DNA of 55,365 nt from Lachnospiraceae bacterium (GCA_022768745.1 JALELK010000071.1:1-55365); one strand, 5' to 3'; counted from the first letter of the stretch, positions 46,958-55,248 are shown. Numbers and translations: made by a program. Notes: generated by a model not told the origin, from the letters alone.

Positions 46958-49152
46958 GAATTTGAAATAATTTCAATTTTTTCCGGCAAATAGTGCTGAA
47001 TCATCTCCTCCAACTGCTCCGGGAAAATGGGTTTTGCCAAAAAGTCCTTAAATCCCTCCGCCAGATATTTCTCTCTGGCGCCGGAAATAGCATTGGCGGT
47101 AAGCATAATCACTGGTGTATCTTTGCACAAAGATTTTTCCATTCCCGTCATGCGATGCAACGTTTCGATGCCATCCATCTCCGGCATCATATGATCCAGG
47201 AAAATAAGGTCGTAGTGATTTCGTTCTACCAGTTCCAGACACTCCCTTCCACAGGAGGCCTCCATCACCTGAATCTTTGTTTTTTTCAAAAGGTTCACAA
47301 ATACCTTGCGGTTCATATCGTTATCATCCACTACCAGGATATGTGCTGTCGGTGCAATAAATCCCACAGTATAGGTTTTCTTTTCCTGCTCATCCACCCG
47401 GCCCTTTAGTGGACCCACAGGGGTTTTATCCAGAATGGGCTGTCTGAGTTCAAAGTAAAACTCACTTCCCTCTCCCACTTTACTCTCCACCTGAATCCGG
47501 CTACCCATTAATTCCAACAGACGCTCTGACAGACTGAGTCCCAGTCCGCTTCCCTCGATTCGATGATTCTTTTCATCTTCAATTCGGTCAAACCGGGAGA
47601 ATATGGTTTTCATATGTTCCTTTGGAATTCCATAACCGGTATCTTTCACGGAAAACTTTAAAACTGCCTCATCACCATCCACCTCACCGGTCACCCGAAG
47701 ACACACATAACCATTTTCCGTATATTTTACGCCATTTGTGAGAAGATTAATTAAAACCTGGCGAATGCGAATATCGTCTCCTCTGTAGCTGATAGGCAGG
47801 GTTTCATCCACTTCCACCTTAAACTCCAGATTCTTTTGTCTGGCACTCACATCAATCATATGGTACAAATCCAATACCATCTCTTCCAAAGAGTATTTGA
47901 CCGGGACAATGGAAAGTTTGCCGGAGGCGATTTTGGAACTGTCCAAAATATCATTTACCAAACTGAGAAGCATCGCTGCCGCATTTTTTACATCCAAAGC
48001 ATATTTTTTTACCTCAGGCTCTTTCGTCTCCCTGAGAATCATTTCATTCATACCGATAATGGAATTGATTGGTGTTCGGATTTCATGGGACATGCTGGCC
48101 AAAAAATCCGTCTTTGCCTGGTCTGCCTTTTTTGTCTCCGTCATCAAATCATGAATCCGCTTCATCTGCTGATAATCCTCTGTCATATCTGTCAGCAGAA
48201 TGGAAAATCCCAAGGGCTGATTGTAGTCATAAATCCTGTCCACATGTACATCATAAACCCGGTCTTTCCAAAACATCTTATCCATCATGCCGGTTCTCAC
48301 ATAAGCCAGTAAGGATGGTTCTGATAACAGGCTTCCCTTTTCACATTGTTTCAGGCTGGGGAAAATCAACTCTGCCTTGGCATTTGCCTCCACAAATCCA
48401 TAGTTGGTATCAATAATAATAATGGGCTCGTCCATATTTGCGATAATATTTTCGTGGGCCACATCTGAGATATCAAACATATCCTGAAAATAGGCATAGC
48501 CGAAAAATACCATAATAGCAATAGTGGTGATTCCCGACATGGGTTCAAATCCTTCCAGCATATGCTGAAACTGTATAGGAGCTGTAACCAAAGGGAAAAG
48601 GGCACAGACAAACATAATCTTGCAACTGTCTTTTTCCTTTTTGTTTTCACCATATTTCCACCCGGATACCGCCAGACAGACACAGCCAATCAGCTGTAAA
48701 ATCCGAAGAACTATGTTGATGATGCCAATAACCCCATAGTCATAATCTAAAAAGACTCTGTCATGGTCCGTCACAAAATTCATTTTGCTATAAAATAAAG
48801 TGTTTCTCTCCATGGTCCAGACACAGATAACCACAAAAACATTCCACACTTGCAGTAACACCTGAATCCATGTCTTAATGGGATGATTGCAATACTTTGC
48901 ACAGAAAATAAAAAAGAAGGTGCCAACGAACGCGACACCCACATATTTTAACTTCAGGGCTACGATCATTGCTTCCATTGTTTTTGATGTGAGCCCCATC
49001 AAGGATGCGGCGTTCATAAACAGACACAGAAACGCCACCATTAGCATCAATCTGCCGGTTGTTGTAACCTTTCCTCTGGATACCACAATCAAAAACAATA
49101 AACTGGCAATGACCATAATAACCTGATAAACCAAAATCCCCTGATAAATCAT
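46951..49152 (-). CDS. Hybrid sensor histidine kinase with seven-membrane-segment input domain
   Basis: The 733-residue protein has seven predicted membrane segments (residues 1-225, 7TMR-HisK type), a PAS domain (IIANMDEPIIIIDTNYGFVEANA), a HisKA domain with the phospho-His in FLASMSHEIRTPINSI, an ATPase domain (NLLTNGVKYT, FSVKDTGYGIP, GSGLGLSLSE), and a C-terminal receiver (ILVVDDNDMNRK, phospho-Asp in LIFLDHMMPEMDG). The start at 49152 follows GGAGGAG. No separate response regulator is beside it. It lies 88 bp downstream of cysK with no evident terminator. Confidence 0.92.
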   Translation of the reverse strand: MIYQGILVYQVIMVIASLLFLIVVSRGKVTTTGRLMLMVAFLCLFMNAASLMGLTSKTMEAMIVALKLKYVGVAFVGTFFFIFCAKYCNHPIKTWIQVLLQVWNVFVVICVWTMERNTLFYSKMNFVTDHDRVFLDYDYGVIGIINIVLRILQLIGCVCLAVSGWKYGENKKEKDSCKIMFVCALFPLVTAPIQFQHMLEGFEPMSGITTIAIMVFFGYAYFQDMFDISDVAHENIIANMDEPIIIIDTNYGFVEANAKAELIFPSLKQCEKGSLLSEPSLLAYVRTGMMDKMFWKDRVYDVHVDRIYDYNQPLGFSILLTDMTEDYQQMKRIHDLMTETKKADQAKTDFLASMSHEIRTPINSIIGMNEMILRETKEPEVKKYALDVKNAAAMLLSLVNDILDSSKIASGKLSIVPVKYSLEEMVLDLYHMIDVSARQKNLEFKVEVDETLPISYRGDDIRIRQVLINLLTNGVKYTENGYVCLRVTGEVDGDEAVLKFSVKDTGYGIPKEHMKTIFSRFDRIEDEKNHRIEGSGLGLSLSERLLELMGSRIQVESKVGEGSEFYFELRQPILDKTPVGPLKGRVDEQEKKTYTVGFIAPTAHILVVDDNDMNRKVFVNLLKKTKIQVMEASCGRECLELVERNHYDLIFLDHMMPEMDGIETLHRMTGMEKSLCKDTPVIMLTANAISGAREKYLAEGFKDFLAKPIFPEQLEEMIQHYLPEKIEIISNSL

Positions 49153-49239
49153 ATTCTCCTCCGCTATAAACCCCATAAGCCTAATCGCTATACATATCAC
49201 GATTATACTCTATTTACAGCGAAACCAAAAGATTTTTGT

Positions 49240-50175
49240 TTAGTCCTCTAAGAATAATGCTGTTGAGTAATAACGATCTCCCGAATCAGGAAGCAATGCA
49301 ACAATTGTCTTTCCTTTGTTCTCAGGTCTCTTTGCCAACTCAAGAGCCGCATTGAAAGCTGCACCGGAGGAAATACCAACTAAAATTCCTTCCTTCTTTG
49401 CCAAGCGCTTTGCACCAGCAAAGGCATCCTCATTTTCAATGGTAATAATTTCATCATAAACCTTGGTGTTCAATACATCCGGAACAAATCCTGCACCGAT
49501 ACCCTGAATCTTATGTGCACCACTCTTGCCCTCAGAAAGAACCGGTGATGTAGCAGGCTCAACTGCAACAACCTTTACGGATGGCTTCTGCTCCTTTAAG
49601 TACTCGCCTGTTCCTGTAACAGTTCCGCCGGTACCAACACCTGCAACAAAGACATCCACTTCTCCATCGGTATCCTTCCAGATTTCTGGACCTGTAGTTG
49701 CCTTGTGTACGGCTGGGTTTGCAGGGTTTACAAACTGTCCCGGGATAAAGCTGTTTGGAATTTCTTTAGAGAGCTCATCAGCCTTGGCGATAGCACCCTT
49801 CATTCCCTTAGCGCCTTCTGTCAAAACGATTTCTGCACCATAAGCCTTTAAAATATTTCTTCTTTCCACACTCATTGTCTCAGGCATGGTAAGGATGATA
49901 CGATATCCCTTGCTGGCTGCAATTGCTGCCAAACCAATTCCGGTGTTACCTGAAGTAGGCTCAATGATTACGGAACCTTCCTTGAGAAGTCCCTTGCTCT
50001 CTGCATCTTCAATCATAGCCTTGGCAATTCTGTCCTTTACAGAACCGGCTGGATTTAAATACTCCAGTTTTACCAAAAGCTTTGCTTCCAGTTTTTCTTC
50101 CTTTTCAATATTCACTACCTCTACAAGTGGTGTGTTTCCGATTAAGTTTAAAGTTCCCTGATAAATATTAGACAT
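49240..50175 (-). CDS. cysK: Cysteine synthase (O-acetylserine sulfhydrylase)
   Basis: A 311-residue PLP enzyme that makes cysteine from O-acetylserine and sulfide. The PLP lysine is in [11 protein letters not shown], with [12 protein letters not shown] and the phosphate loop [10 protein letters not shown]. It ends with [18 protein letters not shown]. The start at 50175 is better spaced from GGAG than the ATG two codons upstream. It is 34 bp downstream of metY and should share its leader and operators. Confidence 0.95.
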   Translation of the reverse strand: MSNIYQGTLNLIGNTPLVEVVNIEKEEKLEAKLLVKLEYLNPAGSVKDRIAKAMIEDAESKGLLKEGSVIIEPTSGNTGIGLAAIAASKGYRIILTMPETMSVERRNILKAYGAEIVLTEGAKGMKGAIAKADELSKEIPNSFIPGQFVNPANPAVHKATTGPEIWKDTDGEVDVFVAGVGTGGTVTGTGEYLKEQKPSVKVVAVEPATSPVLSEGKSGAHKIQGIGAGFVPDVLNTKVYDEIITIENEDAFAGAKRLAKKEGILVGISSGAAFNAALELAKRPENKGKTIVALLPDSGDRYYSTALFLED

Positions 50176-50209
50176 TGTCATTTCTCCTTTTCTTTTTTCA
50201 ATGTTTTTG

Positions 50210-51496
50210 TTACGAAATGGCTGCAAAGCCCTGCTCCAAATCCCCGATAATATCGTCGATATGCTCTGTTCCAATGGAAAGACGAATGGTATTTGGCTTA
50301 ATGTTCTGCTCCTCTAATTCCTCCGGTGATAACTGACTGTGTGTTGTGGATGCCGGATGAATCACAAGACTCTTAACATCAGCTACGTTGGCAAGCAATG
50401 AGAACAGTTTTAAGTTGTCAATAAACTTCCATGCTTCTTCCTGACCGCCTTTGATTTCAAAGGTGAAAATACTTCCGCCGCCATTTGGGAAATATCTCTC
50501 ATACAACGCATGGTCCGGATGATCCGGAAGTGAAGGATGATTTACCTTTTCAACCAATGGATTCTTTTCCAGATATTCAATCACTTTTTTGGTGTTTTCG
50601 ATGTGGCGTTCCAAACGAAGGGATAAAGTCTCAACACCCTGCAACAACAAGAATGCGTTAAATGGTGAAATGGTTGCTCCCATATCACGAAGCAAAATGG
50701 CACGAATGTATGTAACAAAAGCAGCCTTTCCGGCAGCCTCCACAAAGGATACTCCGTGATAGCTTGGGTTTGGCTCTGCGATTGGTGCATATTTTCCGCT
50801 GGCTTTCCAATCAAAGTTACCGGAATCCACAATCACACCGCCTAAAGATGTGCCATGTCCACCAATGAATTTAGTTGCGGAATGTACCACAATGTCTGCT
50901 CCATGCTCGATTGGACGAATCAGGTATGGTGTTCCAAAGGTGTTGTCCACTACCACCGGCAAACCATGTTTATGAGCCAGTTCTGAGATAGCATCAATAT
51001 CCGGAATATCTGAATTCGGATTACCAAGGGTCTCAAGATAGATAGCTCTGGTGTTGTCCTGAATTGCATTTTCAACCTCTTCCAAATTGTGAGCATCCAC
51101 AAAAGTGGCTGTGACACCATACTGTGGTAAGGTATGCTCCAATAAGTTGTAACTTCCACCGTAGATGGTCTTCTGTGCTACAATGTGTCCGCCGTTAGCT
51201 GCCAATGCCTCAATGGTATAGGTGATAGCTGCTGCACCGGATGCAACTGCAAGTCCTGCCACACCACCTTCAAGGGCTGCGATTCTGTCCTCAAACACAC
51301 CCTGAGTGGAGTTTGTAAGTCTTCCATAAATATTTCCTGCATCTGTCAAACCAAATCTGGCTGCTGCATGTTCTGAATTATGGAATACATAAGAAGTGGT
51401 CTGATAAATCGGTACGGCTCTGGCGTCCGTTGCCACATCTGCTTCTTCCTGTCCTACGTGTAACTGTAATGTCTCAAATTTATATTCTCTGCTCAT
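50210..51496 (-). CDS. metY: O-acetylhomoserine sulfhydrylase
   Basis: A 428-residue PLP enzyme of the Cys/Met metabolism family. It contains [49 protein letters not shown], the PLP lysine in [13 protein letters not shown], and [13 protein letters not shown]. It makes homocysteine from O-acetylhomoserine and sulfide; family members can also act on O-acetylserine. It is the first full gene after the cysteine leader peptide. Confidence 0.94.
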   Translation of the reverse strand: MSREYKFETLQLHVGQEEADVATDARAVPIYQTTSYVFHNSEHAAARFGLTDAGNIYGRLTNSTQGVFEDRIAALEGGVAGLAVASGAAAITYTIEALAANGGHIVAQKTIYGGSYNLLEHTLPQYGVTATFVDAHNLEEVENAIQDNTRAIYLETLGNPNSDIPDIDAISELAHKHGLPVVVDNTFGTPYLIRPIEHGADIVVHSATKFIGGHGTSLGGVIVDSGNFDWKASGKYAPIAEPNPSYHGVSFVEAAGKAAFVTYIRAILLRDMGATISPFNAFLLLQGVETLSLRLERHIENTKKVIEYLEKNPLVEKVNHPSLPDHPDHALYERYFPNGGGSIFTFEIKGGQEEAWKFIDNLKLFSLLANVADVKSLVIHPASTTHSQLSPEELEEQNIKPNTIRLSIGTEHIDDIIGDLEQGFAAIS

Positions 51497-51552
51497 CTTT
51501 TTATCCTCACTTTTCTTTCATCTTTTTGTTATCCAGTTTTGGGCTTTTATAA

Positions 51553-51588
51553 CAAAAAAGCCCGGGTCAGCATCTCAGCTCCCGGACA
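51553..51588 (-). terminator. Leader terminator (attenuator) of the metY-cysK operon
   Basis: On the minus strand GTCCGGG-AGC-TGAGAT-GCT-GA-CCCGGGC is followed by six T. It lies between the leader peptide and metY. The segment CTCCCGTAC (51661-51669), inside the leader peptide gene, can pair with GTCCGGGAG (51579-51587) at 8 of 9 positions, which would prevent the terminator. Confidence 0.82.
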
Positions 51589-51617
51589 AATTAAAGACGT
51601 GTAAAAGTTTATTTGAA

Positions 51618-51728
51618 TCAACAAATGTAGGTACAACAAAATACCTCACGTCCATAACCTGTACGGGAGTTCAGCATTCGTCCACATCGGAAGTTCTGTC
51701 TCAACAGTGATTCAAATAAGTTCAACAT
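51618..51728 (-). CDS. Cysteine-rich leader peptide of the metY-cysK operon
   Basis: A 36-codon frame starts at ATG 51726-51728, with GAGG 8 nt upstream, and stops at TGA 51618-51620. It begins MLNLFESLLRQNF and ends VFCCTYIC, with Cys at positions 15, 31, 32 and 36. The tandem Cys codons lie 13-18 nt before the stop. The first codons (AACTTATTTGAATCA) can pair with the sequence at the stop (TGATTCAAATAAACTT), and a terminator follows. This is the layout of attenuation by ribosome stalling, here sensing charged tRNA-Cys. That a peptide is made is inference. Confidence 0.72.
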   Translation of the reverse strand: MLNLFESLLRQNFRCGRMLNSRTGYGREVFCCTYIC

Positions 51729-51748
51729 CTCTTATACCTCTTTCTTTT

Positions 51749-51773
51749 ATTTCCTACCTGTTTGATAGGATAT
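51749..51773. promoter_or_regulatory. Operator 2 of the metY-cysK promoter
   Basis: ATTTCCTA-N9-TAGGATAT. It spans the presumed transcription start. Its centre is 41 bp from that of operator 1, about four helical turns, which suits cooperative binding on one face. The same inverted motif occurs twice, so it is probably bound by one repressor, perhaps an Rrf2-family (CymR-like) regulator of sulfur metabolism. Confidence 0.7.
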
Positions 51774-51777
51774 GTTG

Positions 51778-51806
51778 ATATTAACCTTTATTTCCTACCA
51801 TGTCAA
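51778..51806 (-). promoter_or_regulatory. Promoter of the metY-cysK operon
   Basis: On the minus strand a consensus TTGACA (51801-51806) and TAATAT (51778-51783) are separated by 17 bp. The start site would be near 51771, about 43 nt before the leader peptide. Operator 1 covers the -35 and operator 2 the start site. Confidence 0.85.
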
Positions 51807-51814
51807 TAGGAAAT
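51790..51814. promoter_or_regulatory. Operator 1 of the metY-cysK promoter
   Basis: A perfect palindrome ATTTCCTA-N9-TAGGAAAT that contains the -35 box in its spacer. Binding here would block RNA polymerase. It lies 2 bp after the stop of the AlkD-like gene. Confidence 0.75.
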
Positions 51815-51815
51815 T

Positions 51816-52496
51816 TTATTTTATTTTAAATTTTTTTAAAAGTTCCTTTTGTTCCGGTGTAATCCGATAGCTCTCCACCGCTTTTTGTATGGCTTTATTA
51901 TGAGTCCACTTATCCATCTCTCTCCCCTGAATTCTAGGAAGAGTTGCGTCATACTGTTTTGCCAGAGCCGTGGCAAAATACCAGGCTCTCATCATGTTCA
52001 CGTAGTATTCTTCAGATTTTACCCCGATGACCATATCCAGATATTTTTCTGAAAAATTTTCCTCCAAAAACCACCGCATCAGCATGCCGATACCAAACCG
52101 AATCGTATAGGTCTCCTCTGATGCAATCCACTTTTCAATCTTTGTTTCCAATGCCGGGAGATTTTGCCCAAAGACTTTTGGACTCAATCCGTCACAGGTA
52201 GCCCAGTTGTCTATGTAGGGCAAAAAATTTTCCACTGCCTCCATACAGGCATCAAATTCCTTGATGTCCCCAATCAAAAAAGCGTGCAGATTGTTCTCCT
52301 CGTAATAAGTATGGGGCAACTCCTGTAAAAAATTTCCCACTCGATTGCTTTTTCTCAATTCCTTTGCCATTTTGCGCAGAACCGGAACCCGGACTCCAAT
52401 CACCTGCTCCGGATTGATGTTTGGCATCAACTTGCTGTGAAACTCCCGATATTTAACATCCTGATGGGCAAACAGCATAGTCTGAATCTCTGTCAT
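51816..52496 (-). CDS. DNA alkylation repair protein, AlkD-like
   Basis: The 226-residue protein is an all-helical HEAT-like repeat protein of the AlkC/AlkD group: VIGVRVPVLRKMAKEL near the N-terminus, LPYIDNWATCDGLSPKVFG and YYVNMMRAWYFATALAKQYD. AlkD is a DNA glycosylase that removes bulky or positively charged alkylated bases. AGGAGG sets the start. It is 9 bp downstream of the small membrane-protein gene. Confidence 0.88.
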   Translation of the reverse strand: MTEIQTMLFAHQDVKYREFHSKLMPNINPEQVIGVRVPVLRKMAKELRKSNRVGNFLQELPHTYYEENNLHAFLIGDIKEFDACMEAVENFLPYIDNWATCDGLSPKVFGQNLPALETKIEKWIASEETYTIRFGIGMLMRWFLEENFSEKYLDMVIGVKSEEYYVNMMRAWYFATALAKQYDATLPRIQGREMDKWTHNKAIQKAVESYRITPEQKELLKKFKIK

Positions 52497-52505
52497 CTTA
52501 TCCTC

Positions 52506-52862
52506 CTATATGAAAAAGAACACCATATGCAACGCCACAAACCCTGTAAGTATCACAGACAAAATCCTGTGCCAAAGCATATTTTTTCCTTTGTCTTTGA
52601 TGGTATGTCCCAACAAAATCACTAACATTCCCAAAAAGAAGCTCACAGCTCCCGTACCCCAAAGTAGCGGGGGTCTCTCCTTTAAAACAGGAATCACCAG
52701 TATCAGATGCAAAATGGCTGCCAGAAAGAAAATCCCACTGGCAGGTTTGTGCCATCTGCGAAACAGGGCATTCATCTTTTCATTTCCCCATTTCCTGGCG
52801 ACAAATTTAAATAACAGAACCAAAAGTCCTATCAGGCAAAGATATCCCGTTACAATTCTCAT
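52506..52862 (-). CDS. Small membrane protein with two bis-histidine pairs (b-type cytochrome-like)
   Basis: The 118-residue protein has four hydrophobic segments (about residues 5-22, 41-60, 68-87, 97-118). Histidines 38 and 52, and 98 and 112, are each spaced 14 apart at opposite ends of a membrane helix, the arrangement used to hold heme b in cytochrome b-type proteins. A fifth His is at 86. Heme binding is inference; it may instead be a DUF-type membrane protein. ATG 52862 has GAAGGG upstream. The presumed promoter is in the left tip of palindrome E3. Confidence 0.72.
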   Translation of the reverse strand: MRIVTGYLCLIGLLVLLFKFVARKWGNEKMNALFRRWHKPASGIFFLAAILHLILVIPVLKERPPLLWGTGAVSFFLGMLVILLGHTIKDKGKNMLWHRILSVILTGFVALHMVFFFI

Positions 52863-52894
52863 GACTATCACCCTTCCCCTTCTCTACTTTTCCC

Positions 52895-53396
52895 CATTAT
52901 ACCAAGAACTCCGCCCTGCCACAATCCAAACCTACCACCACAGAACAGTCATTCAAATGCAGTTCTTCTAACCGGATGGGTTTCTTAAGTTGATTAAGCC
53001 TGTCTTTTTAAGGTTCGACAAAAGGCCTGGGATGTTCGTCTGCTCTCGGATTTGCTTTCGTTACCTTCGTGACTGCCTTAGGGAGCACTTTTCTTTTAAC
53101 GTCATGCCCCGTAGGTCGACTGTGTGAGCACAAAAAATTAAATTTCTCGAATATGATTACAAGCGAGTTTCGACTAGGGGCATGTTATCATGTAAAGAAA
53201 ATGCTCCCTTAGGCAGACTAGAAGGGATACGCCGCAACATCCGCAGATAGCCGGACATCTCGGTCTTTCTTGTCGAAGCTGGAAAAAGACAGCCTCCCTA
53301 AAAGAAACCCACCCGGTAAGAAGAACTTGGCATTCTCTTCCAATGTTCTGTGGTGGTAGGTTTGGATTGTGGCAGGGCGGAGTTCTTGGTATAATG
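52895..53396. repeat. Giant palindrome E3 (~502 bp hairpin)
   Basis: Bases 52895-52947 are a perfect reverse complement of 53344-53396 over 53 bp, and pairing resumes at AACCGGATGGGTTTCTT (52970-52986) with AAGAAACCCACCCGGTAAG region (near 53302). Further inner matches are TTCGAC 53014-53019 with GTCGAA 53272-53277, CTGCCTTA 53073-53080 with TTAGGCAG 53209-53216, and CATGCCCC near 53104 with GGGGCATG near 53177. The apex is near 53145. Each tip reads GGTATAATG outward, so the element carries a -10 box facing each flanking gene. It fills the 52872-53426 gap. No target-site duplication is evident. Confidence 0.9.
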
Positions 53397-53426
53397 AGGT
53401 GCATATGATAAGAAGGAGATTGAGGA

Positions 53427-54329
53427 ATGCAGTTTTATTTGGCGCCTTTGGAAGGGATTACCACACATATATACAGACGGGCTTTCTTTAAGTATTACGG
53501 AGGGGTGGACAAGTACTTTACCCCGTTTATTACCAGTGCCACTATGAGCCATAGAGAGCGGCAGGATGTGTTGCCTGAAAATAATGTGGGGATGGAGTTG
53601 GTACCTCAGATTTTGACAAATAAAAGCGAAGAATTTTTGGAGATAGCAAAGGCTCTTCAGGATTTGGGATATGAGACTGTAAACCTGAATCTTGGGTGTC
53701 CTTCCGGTACTGTGGTCTCCAAAAAGCGAGGGGCCGGAATGTTGTCCGACCCGGAGTTTATGAAAAACTTTTTGGATGAAATCTTTGATATGTGTCAGTG
53801 CAGGATTTCCATAAAAACAAGGATTGGCATTGAAGATGTTGCGGAATGGGATGAATTGCTGAAGGTGTACAAAAATTATCCTATGGAGGAGCTGATTATC
53901 CATCCTCGATTGCAAAAGGAGTTTTACCGGGGTTCTGTTCATCCGGATGCCTATAGCAGAGCAGATGAGGTGTTGGACGTCCCACTTTGTTACAATGGAG
54001 ATATTACTTCTTTAGAAAAGCTGGATGAATTCAAGGAAGCTTTGCCGGAGGATATGAATCGGGTGATGATTGGACGGGGTCTGATTTCCACTCCTCAGAT
54101 GCTGGTAGGAGACTTTGACCTGTCTACCTTTCGGAACTTTCACGACGAAATTTATCACGCTTATCAGGATTGTATGTCCGGCTGTAAGCCTACCTTGTTT
54201 AAGATGAAGGAGCTGTGGGCATACTGGATTTCTAACTTCACCGATGAAAAAAGGCCTCTGAAAAAAATTCAAAAGGCCAATCATTTCAAAGATTATGAGG
54301 AGGCTGTCGCCTACCTGTTTTCACTGTAA
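53427..54329 (+). CDS. tRNA-dihydrouridine synthase family protein
   Basis: A 300-residue FMN-dependent TIM-barrel enzyme that reduces uridines in the tRNA D-loop. It shows LAPLEGITTHIYRRAF at the flavin site, the catalytic Cys in NLNLGCPSGTVVSKKRGAG, ISIKTRIGIED, ELIIHPRLQKEFYRG, CYNGDITS and VMIGRGLIS. It is on the short side for the family. GAAGGAG precedes the start, and the -10 box TATAAT (53390-53395) is in the right tip of palindrome E3. Confidence 0.92.
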   Translation: MQFYLAPLEGITTHIYRRAFFKYYGGVDKYFTPFITSATMSHRERQDVLPENNVGMELVPQILTNKSEEFLEIAKALQDLGYETVNLNLGCPSGTVVSKKRGAGMLSDPEFMKNFLDEIFDMCQCRISIKTRIGIEDVAEWDELLKVYKNYPMEELIIHPRLQKEFYRGSVHPDAYSRADEVLDVPLCYNGDITSLEKLDEFKEALPEDMNRVMIGRGLISTPQMLVGDFDLSTFRNFHDEIYHAYQDCMSGCKPTLFKMKELWAYWISNFTDEKRPLKKIQKANHFKDYEEAVAYLFSL

Positions 54330-54330
54330 C

Positions 54331-54603
54331 CTATACAGTAGAAACAAATTTTTTCCCATCTAACCGGTGAATCGGAAGGGGAATCCCATAAACCTCTTGC
54401 AATAGGTCTTCCCTTATGATTTCATCCGGTTTTAAATTTCGTGTCATCAATTGGAAAAGTGTACTTTTTCCACATCCATTTGCACCAATCAATGTGGTAA
54501 TTTTTCCTTTGGGGACCGAAAAATTCACATTATGCAAGACCTCATTTTTCCCATAGGAGAAAGTAATGTTGTTTCCCTTATATACATACTCAGGATTGTT
54601 CAT
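54331..54603 (-). pseudogene. Remnant of an iron-complex ABC ATPase (internal deletion)
   Basis: The 90-codon frame begins like FecE/FepC ATPases: NITFSYGKNEVLHNVNFSVP and Walker A GANGCGKSTLFQLMTRNLKPD. It then jumps to a C-terminal end (EIIREDLLQEVYGIPLPIH). The Q-loop, signature and Walker B are missing, so about 150 residues were lost in frame. It cannot be a working ATPase. Its start overlaps the end of a permease remnant, as in an intact importer operon. Confidence 0.82.
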
Positions 54604-54737
54604 ATTCCCGTGATGACCTCCTTAATAATAAAATAAAACACGGACCTCCCACAACTGCCATAATAACTGCTGCGCTAATCTCATACGGAAACGCAATGGT
54701 TCTTCCTATGGTATCTGCCGCCAGTAATGTAAAAGCC
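54590..54737 (-). pseudogene. Remnant of a FecCD-type iron-complex permease (C-terminus only)
   Basis: About 48 codons match the end of a FecCD permease: LLAADTIGRTIAFPYEISAA and GGPCFILLLRRSSREYEQS before TGA. The rest of the roughly 330-residue gene is gone. It is fused in frame to the surface-protein remnant upstream, with no start codon of its own. Confidence 0.8.
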
Positions 54738-55017
54738 CCTAGACTGATATAATTTTCTGCAGAATCTACTGCAAAACGATAATGATTACAGGTATCACCA
54801 TCTCGGCTACAACTTCCCGTCTGTGTAATTGCTACATCACGATAACTTCCATCCGCTCCTTGGATTTGTATTCTCACCTTACTCACATTGGACATCAACC
54901 CAAGTCCTAAAGTAACATAGGTACTGCCCTGATATTGTTCTACCAATGCCTGTTGTTCCACAATGCTTGCGCACATACTGTCCCCCAAAGTAATGTTGGT
55001 TCCGCCATCCACTGCGG
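54738..55017 (-). pseudogene. Remnant of a surface heme/iron-binding-like protein
   Basis: About 90 codons are open: GGTNITLGDSMCASIVE, a stretch near LGLGLMSNVSKVRIQIQ, and DGDTCNHYRFAVDSAENYIS. It resembles a beta-rich ligand-binding module of extracellular proteins placed in front of iron or heme importers. There is no signal peptide or start; it runs directly from MarR-like sequence and into permease sequence, so it is a deletion-made chimera. Family assignment is tentative. Confidence 0.6.
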
Positions 55018-55167
55018 TCCAGTAGGCCCGCCTTCTCCAATGCTGTAAAGGCTCGACTGATTGCATACTTTTCTTCTCCCAACGTAACCGCCAGATTCGT
55101 GACATTTAAATCCGACTCTCTCATATTCAAAAAAACACAATAGGATTTTTACTTTTAAAATATTCAT
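55012..55167 (-). pseudogene. Remnant of a MarR-family regulator with a homopolymer frameshift
   Basis: The frame starts MNILKVKILLCF, then a run of seven T (55129-55135) shifts the frame; with six T it would continue LNMRESDLNVTNLAVTLG, EEKYAISRAFTALEKAGLL, which is a MarR winged-helix segment. After about 52 residues it is cut at GLLDRS and joined to the next remnant. A full MarR protein is about 140 residues. Confidence 0.72.
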
Positions 55168-55218
55168 TACGTGTTATCTACCCCCTTACTTATGTTTGCG
55201 TCACCGAACCACTATACA

Positions 55219-55248
55219 AAAAGAAAGGTCTTTCCACTAGGAAAGACC
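55219..55248 (-). terminator. Terminator of the ZIP transporter gene
   Basis: On the minus strand GGTCTTTCC-TAGT-GGAAAGACC is followed by TTTCTTTTTG. The stem includes the last codons, and the loop is the TAG stop of the gene. Confidence 0.85.

Noticed and set aside
51540-51730. SAM riboswitch or T-box before metY
   Set aside because: Neither the SAM-I core nor the T-box sequence (TGGNACCGCG type) is present; the translated leader frame with tandem Cys codons explains the layout better.
46387-53396. E2 and E3 as insertion sequences or group II introns
   Set aside because: No transposase, reverse transcriptase or intron domain motif is present and no target-site duplication is visible. A non-autonomous MITE remains possible.
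53298-53942. Long antisense frame of 214 codons over the dihydrouridine synthase gene
   Set aside because: It overlaps a well-supported enzyme gene and palindrome E3, has no family resemblance and no ribosome binding site.
54590-55105. The 171-codon frame as one intact gene
   Set aside because: Its parts match the middle of one protein and the C-terminus of another, and its first 30 codons are out-of-frame MarR-like sequence; it is a deletion chimera.
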